In this document: positions 1-14,035 of the stretch, in pieces
How the letters are laid out: each line of letters opens with the position of its first letter
How positions within the stretch are numbered: the first letter of the stretch is position 1
NCBI GenBank assembly: GCA_949752745.1
Contig: OX457024.1
Location: forward strand, 51,477,810-51,541,809
From: Protula sp. h YS-2021
Taxonomy: Eukaryota > Annelida > Polychaeta > Sabellida > Serpulidae
Direction: 5' to 3'
Length of the DNA stretch: 64,000 nucleotides
Made by a program: the position numbers and the translations under genes
Notes under the pieces: generated by a model
Database searches by the model: none
The model's input: the letters and a program-made list of their open reading frames with translations, nothing else
Told to the model about the DNA's origin: nothing

Positions 1-427
1 CATCTCATTATAGCGGCCAACTCCGGTCAGAAGCGTTACCTATAGGCCAGAGACAAAAATAGCACGTATTGGTTCAAACCGGCGTCTTTGAACTGACCCA
101 TTATTTAATTACAATTCCATGCAGTGAATAAACAAAATTCGACATATTTTTGATGGTCCCAGCGATACTGGTTGAACGAAATTTTTCTGTATATGGTTCA
201 AAACAGCCTGCCATATGTCAAAAACCACTAGTAGTCTGTGAAAGTGTCTGGTTCTCTAACAGAAAGACAGCTTTTATTTTAATGTCCATCAGCCCGGCGT
301 CTATACACGATACGCTTATCTCTCCAGAGGTGAGCTGTTACTTAATGCTAGAAAATCCAATCAATTCACATTTTAGATTGATAAAACAACTGTAGGACAA
401 CGCAATTCCTTTAAAAAAATCCCGACC
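1..427. other. Intron sequence, nothing recognised
   Basis: Intron downstream of exon 14. No conserved coding segment, repeat terminus or RNA gene could be recognised. Confidence 0.6.
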
Positions 428-870
428 GCTGTACTGTTCGGCCTGGCGACGAGTGTGTACTTACAAGCTGGCTGTACTGTTCGGCCTGGCGACGAGGGTG
501 TACTTACAAGCTAGCTATACTGTTCGGCCTGGCGACGAGTGTCTACTTACAAGCTGGTTGTACTGTTCGGCCTGCTGACGAGTGTGTACTTACAAGCTGG
601 CTGTACTGTTCGGCCTGGTAACGAGCATGTACTTACAAGCTGGCTGTACTGTTCGGCCTGGCGACGAGGGTGTACTTACAAGCTGGCTGTACTGTTCGGC
701 CTGGCGACGAGTGTGTACTTACAAGCTGGCTGTACTGTTCGGCCTGGCGACGAGTGTGTACTTACAAGCTGGCTGTACTGTTCGGCCTGGCGACGAGTGT
801 GTACTTACAAGCTGGCTGTACTGTTCGGCCTGGCGACCAGGGTGTACTTACAAGCTGGCTGTACTGTTCG
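428..870 (-). repeat. 43-bp minisatellite built from the exon 14/intron junction
   Basis: About ten units of 43 bp. On the minus strand each reads AGGCCGAACAGTACAGCC, AGCTT, then the donor GTAAGTACAC and a short intronic piece. The 23 nt before GTAAGT are identical to the end of exon 14. ACTTAC (the donor on the plus strand) starts at 459, 502, 545, 588, 631, 674, 717, 760, 803 and 846, exactly 43 apart, and all ten are intact. The copy at 846 is the authentic junction. Confidence 0.97.
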
Positions 871-994
871 GCCTCGTGCAGGCGCTTGGCGACGCCCTTG
901 CACACACGCAGCAGTTCCGAAATGCCTTCCATGTGGCAGGCCAGCGTGAAACAATCGTGGGCGTAAATCAAAAGCTCCACTTCCAGATGTAAAG
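852..994 (-). CDS. SPG11: Spatacsin exon 14 of window, start of Spatacsin_C block
   Basis: 143 nt; starts with 2 nt of a split threonine codon and ends in phase 0. The acceptor CTTGTCTTACAG/CTTTAC is strong; the donor is CAGCTT/GTAAGT. The peptide [15 protein letters not shown]...[13 protein letters not shown] is the most recognisable spatacsin segment in the window, nearly identical in pattern to vertebrate ELLILAHHCFTLTCHMEGIIRVL. The last 23 nt of the exon together with the donor are the unit of the adjoining 43-bp tandem array. The next exon lies to the left of the window. Confidence 0.95.
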
Positions 995-3900
995 CTGTAA
1001 GACAAGGTGCGTTACTATCTTATCCATAAATGCTAAATATCAATAGCTTTGAAAGTAATTTTGTACATAACGAGAATGAATTCCAATTATCACGCGAAAA
1101 TTTCTTACGGTTTTCTAGATACTGAGGAGTTTTAACTGCATCTTGTGATCTGCACTGGTGTACACGAAATATGTGTGTAAAGTCAAATTTGTTAAAGGTG
1201 TGTTTTTGCAAAGAAAAACTGGTATCTACCCAATCAAATATCGTGGTTGGCCGCTTGACCGGTGACCACAATAGTAGGTGGCCAGTTGTCCGGTGGCCGC
1301 CCGGTATGGACACCGAAAACCATGATAAATTGGTTCGCGCTTCTTTTTGCATATGCATGTTACTTCCCTAACTGCTTTCCACAAACTAAGGCATTCTGAG
1401 CAATAAAATGGAAGTCTGCATGCTTATTCGCGATTAAAACACGGCTCGGTATTACCTTGTTGTGGGTACGGGATATGGAAGTACTTACTTTGCACGGATG
1501 GATGCACATTGGACGACTGACTAGATACAACCGTCTGCAATAACCTCTGGCCGAGAATGGCCGGGTCATCACACAGCTGTAGCAGCTCATTGACGACCAG
1601 TTTGCCGGCAGACACAGCTTTGCTGCTGCTAGCCGTACTTCTGCTTCCTGCTAAATCACAGATTGCCCAAATACACTTTCATGAGATTGTATGACAAAAT
1701 TCTTAACTAATTAATTATTTAGAACAACGATCAATCATTAAAAACGTATTATTGTCACCTACAGCAGTCACAAGACCGCTGGACAACAACACGCAGAAAA
1801 AAGGGAAGTGGGGATATATTTGTTTTAAAAATTGTGTTTTATTTCATTCTTGTTTATTTTCGATGTGGTCCGTTTGTCTGTCTGATCGAAAAAGAGATCG
1901 GATGACACTGTCAAGACTTTAAGACCGTCAGTTGGTTAGCCGTACCACTCACTGGTACGAATGAAAAGCATCCACGCCTTTATAATCAAGTGCTTGATTT
2001 TCAGCGACCTCATGCTTGGGCATTGCTCCCAAGGAGCATTGGTTCGTGTTCAATATGTCTGTCCGTCTGCAGTAACCAACATCAACAAGGGGAGCCTGGG
2101 CCTTTATTAGAAGACCAGCCCCTGCGTGTGGGAAGGTAGCCCTCACGGATTTTAACTAGCTCATGATAATTAACTAAGATCTCACACCTCTTCCTTTACG
2201 ATCAAAGTTTTGGCAAATTTTAAATCAATCACTGTGAGGGATCGTCAATGGCTTTTAACTAACTTCCCAACCGTGAATAAGCAGTGCCCTTTCTGTGACC
2301 TGGGATTAATCCTCCTTGATAAAGTTTGATTATAAGTTTCAGTGTTTTGAAATGTTTCTTTAACTTAATAGTTAAACGGAAATCACTGTCGTGGTGATGT
2401 TGTAGCATATCTAACTTCTTTAACCCATCAATCAATTCAAAATCAAATGAGATCCAATTATTTTGCCCTTTACAACATTGTCCAGGGACGTTGTGACCAG
2501 CCGAGATCTAGTGAATCACGTATGAATAAGCTTGTATGGTTGCCAAAAAGTGGTAGTCACAGTGTACAAGTTTGTCCAAGGACAAAGTCCCAGCTTAGGA
2601 AAAGCGATAAGACCAATTTCAGCGTGCACGAGCAAGGGATTTTCCTTTCAAATTGAACTTCAAAAGACGAGATGGCAAAGAGCTAACTAAATAATTAATT
2701 TTGACAAAAAGAAAACGCCGCGTCTAAAACAGTTTTGCTTATGTTTGAATTTTTTGTGTGTATGAGTTTGCGGGGTTTGCATTTCGGACCAGTGCGCATG
2801 TTTATTTAACTTGCGTCGATGCGCGATTTGCATTTCGGACCAATGCGTATGTTTATTTAACTTGCCGTTATGATCTGTTCGCATTTCGGACCAGTGCGCA
2901 TGTTTGTTTAGCTTGCGTGGAGTGCGGTTCACATTTCGGACCACTGCGCGTGTTTATTTAACTTGCGTTGATTCGCGTTTCTTATTTTAGACCAGTGCGC
3001 ATGTTTCTTTGACTTTTCTTGATGCGCGGTTATAATTTCGGACCAATGCGCATTTTTATTCAACTTGTGTCTATGCGCGGTCCGCATTTCGGATAAAGAC
3101 GCATGTTTATTCAACTGCCAATTTTTGGCGGATCGCTGAAAAAAATATTTTTCAAGAAAGGGCTATCTAAAGAATATTCATCGAAATTTAAAGAAAATCT
3201 GATCAAAATTGCGGGAGAGGAAGCATTTAGAAAATTGGCTATAAAAAATTATAAATATCGCCCGTTTGGCCAATTTTTGGCGGATCACCAGAAAAACTAT
3301 GTTTCACGAGAGGTATTCCTAATGAACATTTCTGCAAGATCTGAAGACAATCCGATCAAAATTGCAGGAGAAGCATTTTTGAAAATTGGCAACCAAAAAC
3401 TTTTAAAATACCCCCATTTGGCCAATTTTTGGCGGATCGTCAAAAAAGTCACTTTTCAAGAGAGGCTTACCTAGAGAAGAATCGCACAAAATTGGAAAGG
3501 AATTCAATCAAAATTGTGGAAAAAGAAGTATTTTGAAAATTAAACGCCAATAAATTAAAAAATGCCCCCTATTTAGCTAATTTTTGGCGGACCGCCAAAA
3601 AAAAAAGTAAGTTTTCAAGAGAGTCCTACCTAAAGAACATTGGTACAAAAGTTAAAGAAAAACTTACCAAAATTGTGGGAAAAGAAGCACTTTGAGAATT
3701 GGCCAACAAAAAAATTATAAATTCAACCCTATGACCAATTTTTGGCGGATCGCGGATCAGATTTTTCAAGAGAGGCCTACTCTATCTATGTCATAAGACC
3801 AGCCCGACGTAGTTGGCTGGTCTAAAAGCGAAGATGCCCCAGTGTCCCCTGTTTGGTTGGGTGTACGCCCATCATCCTCGGCAAGCCTCGTTTTGAACTA

Positions 3901-5668
3901 CGATTAAAGCTACTATATTACAGTGTTCGCCATCTCATTTTTGTGGGCATGTTGCTTCTTGAGTGGGCGAAACGGCGAGAACGGCTCCAGATAGTAGAGC
4001 ATGATAATTGGTACTGTATAGGGCTTTTTTAGTGGTAAACTTCAATTTTCCTTGGTATCTTTCTGTGAATTTTTTTTTTATTCAAAAACCAATTATGAGT
4101 AAATAACAATAATAAAAATAGTAATACTTTGGTCAACATTAGGAGTTTCGGTCAATTGCAGGGCATTAAAGTGTGCATATTGAATGTATGTACTATGTGA
4201 GTGCGTTATTATGATGTTTTATAATCACGTGCGTTAGGGCTGCGTTATTTTTCTATTCACGTGTCAAAGAAGTTATAACTTTGCTAGGGAGTGATTAATC
4301 TGGGAGTTATTGGAAGAACCAAGAACCACCTAGTTGCTAATTTTTATTTGTTTATTGTTAAGATCTGTGTTTGTGAGATTAGAAAAAGTTTCGTTGAGGA
4401 AGTAGCTGAAAACCTCATTGATGAGCTCAAACGGAAGTTATTCTAACACATTCTAACACTAAGAAATAAGCCAATATACAAGCCAAAAAAAAAAAAAGCA
4501 AATGAATCATGTTATATAGTGCATATATACAGGGCTTTGCACATACAAACATATAAAAATTTGAAGCAAATGTGTACTAGGAGCTAAAAGTAAAATAAAT
4601 TAAAATGAAAATTCCATTGTTAAGTATTGACCGCACTCACAGCACTGGGAGTATTATAATCATGATACAAACTTCACATTAGTTCTATGATTGATTTAAA
4701 GAACTCAGTTGTTACCCATAAAGCTGACAATGCGGTTGTGAAGATCGCCTTACATGCACATTTAAGATCAGAGTGGACCGAAAATTGGCTAAATACATAG
4801 AAAACCTACGATAAACTTAAAGTTATATACACTTCATAACGTATAAAAATACACCAAGGAATCTTGGAAGATTATTCCACAGCTTGAAACAACTGGAACG
4901 ATAACATAGCAATTAGCACAGTTATGCAACGAAAAACACCAAAAATAATACCAAGCACCGCTGAGGAGGTGAAGGTATAAAAGCAGTGTTTAGTGAAGGT
5001 GTAAGCAGCAATCGGTGCAAGCTGTATTTATATTTTTTAAGTTAAGTGACATTAAATCCTGTTAAAAATAACAAGATATTGGGATTTTCAGTAAAAATAC
5101 AGTAAAGCGGTGAACCACCATGGAAACTCGGCCAACGCTACCATTACTTGGAAGTGTTAAAAAAATATCGAACGAATTGACACATTAAATAAATTATTTC
5201 ATTTAGTTGAGTTATGGTTGTACACTCGCATTCATGGGCTAAAATTAAATTATGTACTGTTCGATGTATCAATAGATTCATTTTCTTTCTATTTTTAGCC
5301 TATGTGAAATCAATTTCTTTCATTGACAATTTCGAAAATTTTGGACAAATTTTGAAATAGTATGAAGAAATTGCTTTTAAATCGATCTTAATCTTAATCC
5401 AGGTGTGTGTGCGGTTAACGTCGTCGTTTGATAACAGTCTCACCCTGTTTGAACTTTCTCCCATATTCAGGGGCTGATGAAATTCTTTAACGTAATGACG
5501 TCATACGCCTTCGCTAATAATGTAACATGCGTAAATAGATCATAAATAGTTAAGTTTGAAGTTGATATCTAATAAAAACATGGAAACTGATTGAGCAAGT
5601 TATTACACGAATCCACAGGGATTTCATGAAATCCCTAATTTCACAGATTTCCTGTAACACACACACAC

Positions 5669-5754
<86 letters not shown>

Positions 5755-8700
5755 CGTACATCGTATTATATTATTTCATATTAAAAACCGTATCATTTAA
5801 AATAAGAATTCTGAAGCAGATAATAAACCAGATGTTTTCTAGTAGGCTATTCCGGAACAGACTACCGATAAATCGAATGTCACAGAAATCGATTTTTTTT
5901 ATTACTTTAATCATTTTATGTTGTAGACTATATAAAAAAACTTATTTTCTATGCTTGAAAGAATGAAAATACAAATAAATTTTTAAAAGTTTTGAATTCC
6001 AATAGCTTATTGAATATTGAACTACTGACATATTAATTAACAACCAAATGTAGATCTATTTTTTCAATATTTTTATTTTCCTTTCACTAAAATTTTTATT
6101 GCCCAACCTATTTTCAACCTTTGTTATAAGAAAAGTGAAGCATTATTGATTTCTGTGACATTCGAATTATCAGTAGTCTATGCTGGAATGAACTACCAAA
6201 AATATCTGGTTTTATTTTAAATACCGCGGTGTTATAAGAACACATTTCTTTCATTACCAATAATCATTTCCATCTGTATGGGCGAGGCTACCTTGATTGC
6301 TTTAAGCTACCTGCACTGTGTTGTTCTGGCACTCATGCACCACTTGACTATTTCAAGCTAATGGCTTGCCTCGTTTCAATCCAACTGCCACATGTTCTTT
6401 TAACTTTCAACCCAAGCTACAGCTACCAAATCCATTAAAATCGTCAAGTTTAAAATGGTGAGAAAAAAAATTGCGCGACAAACATTGTCCCCAAAGCGTA
6501 AAAATTGGGCGAACTTTGAAATTTCGCAAATTCACTAAATTGGCGAAAATTTAAAATCGGCTGTAGTACTTTTCATTCTTACCCGGACTACCTTCCTGCA
6601 ATGTCTCGAGGACATTTCACAAAATTTGTAGGAGGAGGTTTCTCGTAACGGTGGAAATCGGTTCACACAATAAGCCAATTCGCACTTTGACTTTTGCCTA
6701 AAAGTTTTTGCGTTTCGGCTGAATTCAGTTGGGATAAGGATATAAAGAAATGATAGAAAAAAAAACGGCAAAAATCAACAAAATTCCATTTTACCAGAAA
6801 CATATTCACATATTGGTTATTAAAGGGACTGAATAATATGTAAAATAGTTTTTAAAAGATCATATGATGGTTTTTTAAATTTCAAAGAGTGCACGTTGAA
6901 AGAAAATTAGAATTTTGATATTTTTCCCTGATCATTTCTTTATAATTTATCCCAAAAAATTTGCAGTCGAAAGAACACCTCCATCGGAAAGACCCGAAAG
7001 TGCTGATTGGGTTATTGGCGAAAATTGGTGAACTGTGAATTGCAAAAATGAAATAATGAGCATTACCTCCCCTAAGTGGGCCATATTTTCACAAAATATT
7101 TTAAAATTTTTTGCTTAACATAGAAGCAAAAAAAAAAAAAGTATACAGCCGGACTCCTCGACGGACGGACGGACGAACATTTTTTTCATCACGCCATAAC
7201 AAAAATTTAACAGCTACGTTGATTTTCAATGGAAAGTTGCCTGTGGCATTTGTAAGTTAATTCTGACAAAACTTCAAAATATAATGTTAAAAAAAGTTGG
7301 TGGATCGCCAAAAAGGAAGTTTTTCAAGAGAGAACAATCAAGTTAATAATGGAATAAATTGAAGAGGAATCCGATCAAAACTGCGGGAAAAAAAGTATTT
7401 TGAAAATTGGCCATCAATAAATTAAGAATTAACTCCCCCCCCCCCCCCCCCCCTCATTTAGTCAATTTTTTGGTGGATCGCCAAAAATAAAAGAAGTAAT
7501 ATTTGGAGAGAGACGTTGCTAGTGAACACTTATGCAAAATTTGAAGAAAATCCGACCAGGATTGTGGCAGGAGAAGCATTTTGAAAACCAAAAATTTTTT
7601 AACTGCCCCCCTTTGGCACATCTTCGGCGGATTGCAACAAAACTAAAACTAAAAAAAATTCATTATTCGCACAAAATTGGAAGGGAATCTGATCAAAACT
7701 GAAGGAGAAGAAGCATTAAGAGAAAGTTTACATACGTACATACGTACACAGGTAGATACAGACGGCTGATGTATCTCTAGTGATGTGATAAGACCAGCCC
7801 AACGAAAACGGCTGGTCTAAACACTGCTGAGGGTGGTACAACACACAACGATAACATGACAGCGGTCATTTCTTTACATTATATTTGAATTTTAAGCACG
7901 TACCGGAAATACCCAGGTGCATTTCAAGAGTATCGACCACGACATCACACAGGAAGCCAGCCACCTAAACACAATTTGTACCGAACAGATTAGAATGTGA
8001 CCGCTGATAAACATTTTACCACAGAAGGAGGGAGGGCGGGCTGCGGCATAACTGGAAGAGAAACAATGTTATTTTCCGTCACACAAATGAATTTGGTGAC
8101 AAGTACACAGCGGTGAAAAAAACTCCGAGCGGGTGAAGGGAGGGTATACAGGTGTTAGATCTGAACATCCTGTGGCGGAAAGATAAAGTTGAGTTAACAA
8201 TACGTTACTTTAACTCAAACTGTCATTTTGTCGCTCAAACGACATTTATCACTCAAGCTCATTGTTTTGTTTTTGTTTTTGTTTTTTTTTTTTCGTTTCG
8301 CATGCTGTTTCTATAATTCACCTGCGAGTCCGGCATAGCCACGCACTGGATGAATGACTTGGCCAACAAATAACGCGTAGCCAGGTCGCTCTTCACCACA
8401 TGAGTCAGCAGCTTAAACTCGTCAATTGCTAGAGCTTCTTTGTACTCTATGCCTAAAAGCTGGAAAAGAGAAACAATCGTGTAACCTTGCTTCATAGAAG
8501 TGCGTATAAATCATCCTAAAACTTAACAAGCTTGATCACTGACCCTATGCCCAGTGTGATCGTTGTCAGATTATATCACAAAATTCTGTATACTTAGACA
8601 GACAAAATAGCGACACCCAAATTGTGGCATTTTTTTAAAAAAAAGGTGTTTTTATTAAGAGTTGTTCACTTGCGAACTCGAAGTCCAATGCGAATATTAA

Positions 8701-8870
8701 ATCGGAGAGCAACTAGGAATATCGAATCGCAAGACAACAGAATTTGAATTACACTAAACAAGTGTGAATTGTGAGCGGACATCAGAGCCGACTGACAACT
8801 GAAGACACTGATGTTACCAAGCAACTCGGCTGACGGACGATTAATCAAAGCAGTGTTGCCACACAGCAAG

Positions 8871-8966
<96 letters not shown>

Positions 8967-11900
8967 ATAGTTTTTTTTTAAATATAAACAAGAATGTTTG
9001 TGGACATTGTGACCAGCGAAGACATCCGTAAGATGAAAGGAGAAACCGACGAATTTTGACCAATTTAGATTTGGAAGAAGGCCCCTTTGGACAACTATCA
9101 AAAACTAGAGCCTCAGTAGGGCAGGATCCCCCGTGAAGCAGCAAAAGTAAAATGCACGAAAAAGTTTCAGGTAAAAATTAACGATTTTTGACAGTTTTCC
9201 TCATGTGAATTATCGGCAGATTTTCAAAATAACAACTTCAATATATATATTTTTCACAATCCAGTGTTTAATATTCCCTGATTTACCCTTAAAGTAGTAG
9301 TTGATCGGTTACACCACGAAGTCAATTTTTCCCCATTTTGACAAGGATGAAAAAAAGACAAAAAAGATGAAATCGGCCTTGACACATATCAATAAGCTAT
9401 ACCTTAGCTATCTGGTACGTGCAGAGCACCAGTTGACAGCTCTGCCTGCCGTAGTGACACCGCTGTGTGAGCAGACTAATACAGCTCGCTCTCTCGTCCT
9501 CCTCTATCAGGATGTCACCCACATCGCTCAGTCTACTAGCAATGCTCACACCTGTGTACACAACAGCATTCAGTGACTGAGAATCCTCACCGAAGGTGTT
9601 TAAATTTCCATTTGAAACTTGGTTTCCAATTGATAATCATTTTGTAGTTACTCTGGAATTTTCCACCTTTACTCCCTTTTTTCCCATTTCGATCTTTCCA
9701 GACAAAGCCTTCGCTATTTCAGCAAAAAGACGAAATTTGGCACAAGTACAGACGATGCTAAGGACTCCCAGATTCCGCATTTTCACCTTGAGCGTTAAGA
9801 TTGAGGTCAAATTAAGGTCAAATTATATTTTCTTCAAAACGGTTTTCAGAAAACTCCTGGACTTTAGTCTGAGCTACTTCAAATTGATACAAATACAAAC
9901 GTTAAGCACAGCCGCCATCCCACCCCTTAAACACCATACTCAAACATGTCAAACGTTTTTATCACCGGGGTTTTTTTCTTTGTTTTGTGAGCAAAAACAA
10001 ATGTTTCCTCGGACAGAAGCACAGCACCCCGCCCCCCTTCCATGGCTAGCCCATCCTTCGTTTTACACAGTTATATTTTGACAATTTTGTGCTGCTTCAT
10101 AGTAATAGCACTCTTTACCTTATATAAAACACCGTATTATTTAAAATAAGAATTCTGAAGGAAATAAGAAACCAGCTATTTTTTGGTAGGTTATTCCGGT
10201 TATCCTGTTATGCTTGTCCACAACACCTTATGAAGTCCCATAACGCCAGTACGTTGCACTATACAGGCCAAATACACTCGGAACCGTCGGACCTACCCAA
10301 AGCATTATCCCACGAAGTTTGAAGCTATCCGACGTTTCGTTCTGCAGTTATAAAATGACGTAACTTTCATGTTTTCACATTATATGACGTCACGCGTCCA
10401 ATAGGCATCAAATACCATATCAACCGGCGGACCCACCGAAGGCATGATCCCACCAAGTCTAAAGCTGATCCGACGTTTTTGTTCAAGAGTTCTCATGTAA
10501 CAAAGTCAAGCGTCTACAACAAATACACGCACTCACAAACACACACACGGGACTTGCAAAAACAAAATGTTTCCACTCTACAGGGGAAACATAATCAGGT
10601 CTCGCTTAAACCATAAACTATCTTTATCTTTAGTTCAAAATGAGGTCAAAATATCAAAAAGGGCTTTTATGACAAACAAGACGTCAAGTGACGGTGCCCA
10701 GGTGACGACGTGAGAGTAACAAAACACGAACTGGCACTGTGATTCTATCTCAATACGGGGGCATTTAGTGACAATTTTAATTCTATTATTAAATATTTGG
10801 CATATCTTTAATATGACTGTCGTCATGGACGGCAAATTCTACTTGTGTTCGTTCCACAAAGGTCATCATAGCTGATCAAGATTAAAGGGTGCCACAGCCA
10901 TTTTCGTTTTGTTTATGGCGACGTGAAGGCACACTGTCCACACTAATATGTTGCCGAAAAGTATACTAAAACGGATAACCGAATTAAGTCTGAATGCGGA
11001 TGTCAACGCGCCACAGCAAGTCCAGGGTGTATCGATTGTGGTGTCAATGTGAAATTTATACATATAACACATTTACTTTACAAAATGTGTAAAATACAAG
11101 GATTAACATATAATTGAACTTACGGAGAGCATCATTGTCCAAGTGCCATAGCCATTTTGTGTTGGTGTCTATTATAACATTTCCTGATATTTTTTCCCCA
11201 ACTTTCAACCTTGGCCTTTCAGCTTCTGAGAACATCTCTAGACAAAACTCCGAAGTACCGATGCAAAATATGTGAATTTTTACCAATATCTGACTCGCTC
11301 CGTCAATTCTTGAGCGATTTCAAAAATACTAAATAGACAATTTGCATATTTAATATATACACATACATTAACTTTGCAAAGTTCTAAAAGCCTTAGCCTT
11401 CTAGTTTCTGAGACCTTGTCTGTAGAAAGCCACGATCTTGATGCAAAATGCGCAATTACTCATTTTTTCTCCTGTTTGACCTGGAAGGTGATCGTTACAG
11501 GTCTTATTGTCCGTTTTTTTCTCGGTATTTTCGCTATTAATAATTTGCTAAAGCTCAAAAAAGCATATGTATTCCCCAGCGCCACAGTCTGTGAAAGGGA
11601 TAAGCTTCTAGCTTGAAACAATTCTACATTATGTAACAAATCTAAAAAAAATCGCCAAAAGTCGGAAAATGGCCGGATATGAAAAAAAATGAAAGTAGTT
11701 TCATAATGTATTTTGTGCCGAAGCGCTAGGTTAATTAGTTTTCGAGTTATTGAGCTATAAAACATAATTGCGTCATAACTCGTAAATGATGACGTCATAG
11801 GTACAACTTTGGCGTGCCGAAAAATTCCTTGCTTAAAAATACTCTCATAATGTATTTTGTGCCGAAGCGCTAGGTTCATTAGTTTTCGAGTTATTGAGCG

Positions 11901-13481
11901 CTATCGCCCGAACAAAGCAAAAAATTGTTCAACCCCCCCCCCCCCCCCCTCCCGCCTTAAGTTAAAAAATTAAAAAAAGTAGAATTTTTGGAGGAACGAA
12001 AAAAATAACATGGGCATCATCTGAACATGTGCCCCCAAGCATGCATACAAGTTTTGAGAGAATTGGCTCGTTAGTTTCTGAGAACTCGCTGCCGACAGAC
12101 GGACGGACACACCAAAAGCTTTATATGCCTAACCTTTTGGGGAGACATATAACAAGACGTTGCAAACCTTTCATATTTGTTTATCCGTGTGTAAAATTTC
12201 AAAATTTCAAAACAATCCGATCCACAGTTTCGGAGAAACACCCGGCACACGACGTTCCATTACACGCACGAAACTAATATAATCTAAGCTTTACCAAACT
12301 TAAAAATACTGTCAGTTTCATAATTTTTCATGATTCCGAGCAAAGATTGTTTTCAATAATAATTAGTTTGGACATTATTTCATGAATCGGAATAAAAACA
12401 CGAAGTTGCACACCTTCAATGTGTGCATGAATGGGTGTATGAAATTCAAAACAATCCGGCGTACAGTTTCGGAGATACAGCGGGGACACGCATGCAAACG
12501 GACAAACAAACGAACAAGCTCACAAATGTAGCCCTCCGTTACACGGGGGATCACTAATAAAGGCAACACGAACAGGTGAGGAATAAATGCCACACACTCA
12601 CTGCTGCCCATTCGTGGTAGGGTCACCATTTGGATGCTAGACCTTCTTTGCCTTTGTTTTCTGGGTCCTTCAATTAGCTTGCGAGAAGCCACATCTAAGG
12701 CATCGGGTGCCACGTCGCCATTCGCCAGCCTGTGACATGTCTGCAAACAAGATGTCAACAGCTTCATTAGGTAGGAAGGTCACACACACCCACTGCATAC
12801 TGCCTCTACAGATGGCGTAATAATTGAAGACATGAAGAACTAATTAATAATCAAGAAAAGGACAGCTATGTTTTGTCTTTGCAGAGAAGGGCGATGAAAG
12901 GCGGCATTCAGTGACTGTCTCGGAGCGCGCAGGCGCGCTCTCCAACACAACTTTGATCAAGATTTTGTCTGCTGAAACTTTGTGCTTCACTCTACTGACA
13001 GCGCGATGGTATTTTTTTAAACATTTTTCTGTGTAGATACAGAATTAGACTTACACGATGTGCGAATCTGTCCTTATTATCAGCACAATAATGCGGGCAA
13101 AGACTAACGCCATGGTTTTTCACCAGATGCTAGAGAAAATATATGATCGTTTCGGATCGACTTCACACTTGATCTCTTCATTCATTGGGTAGGTCGCACG
13201 GTTCTATCAACTACTGACGCATGTTACATTATTGGGAAAGGCATCACTGCGTAAAAATCTTGTGTGCGAAATTTCTCACCCGCTGAACATTGTAGAAAGT
13301 TCAAACTTGGTGACATTGTTGCTTGGTAAGTCCGAAAGATTCTACCAAAATTTTGTCGCCAGTAGAGCGAAGGTGTGCGGCGTGTGATGTCATCACGTAA
13401 AATGTGCATATAAATTGGACAAGATCTTGTGTGCAAAATACCTAAACAAATATCTGGCAATATATATATATATATATATGT

Positions 13482-13522
<41 letters not shown>

Positions 13523-13970
13523 ACAGGGAATCTGTGTAATTAGGGATTTCATGAAATCCCTACGGAATTCGTGTAATGAATAAGCTTATATCAATTGTAA
13601 CACTATTTTGAAAAATTATTCATTCAGGAAGGCTATTTAACGGTTTTCAAAACTGTGTATCCTTTTTCACATCGAAAGGAATTGGAATTTATAACATTAC
13701 CATCCAAAATAACAGAATTTGGCCTGAATTGTGACATAAGTTACGTAGGATAAAAAATACCGCTTAATTCAGGTACTGAAGTATCTCATGAATGATAGTT
13801 CGGCAGTCGAGTGCTTTGAGTATATTAATTCAAAATCTACTATTAATTTCGGTAAAATACTACATTGCAAACACGAAAATTCTCAATAAAAACATCAAAA
13901 TTGATTGAGCAAGTTATTACACGAATCCACTAGGGATTTCACGAAATCCCTAATTTCATAGATCCCCTGT

Positions 13971-14035
<65 letters not shown>

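Noticed and set aside
539..992. Plus-strand open frames of 136 codons
   Set aside because: Antisense shadow of the 43-bp array and spatacsin exon 14.
1949..2146. 65-codon minus-strand frame as an extra spatacsin exon
   Set aside because: No resemblance to spatacsin, and exons 12 and 13 already join in phase.
8841..9144. Open frames with long YIYIYI tracts (also at 13224, 17687, 48366)
   Set aside because: Translation of TA dinucleotide tracts.
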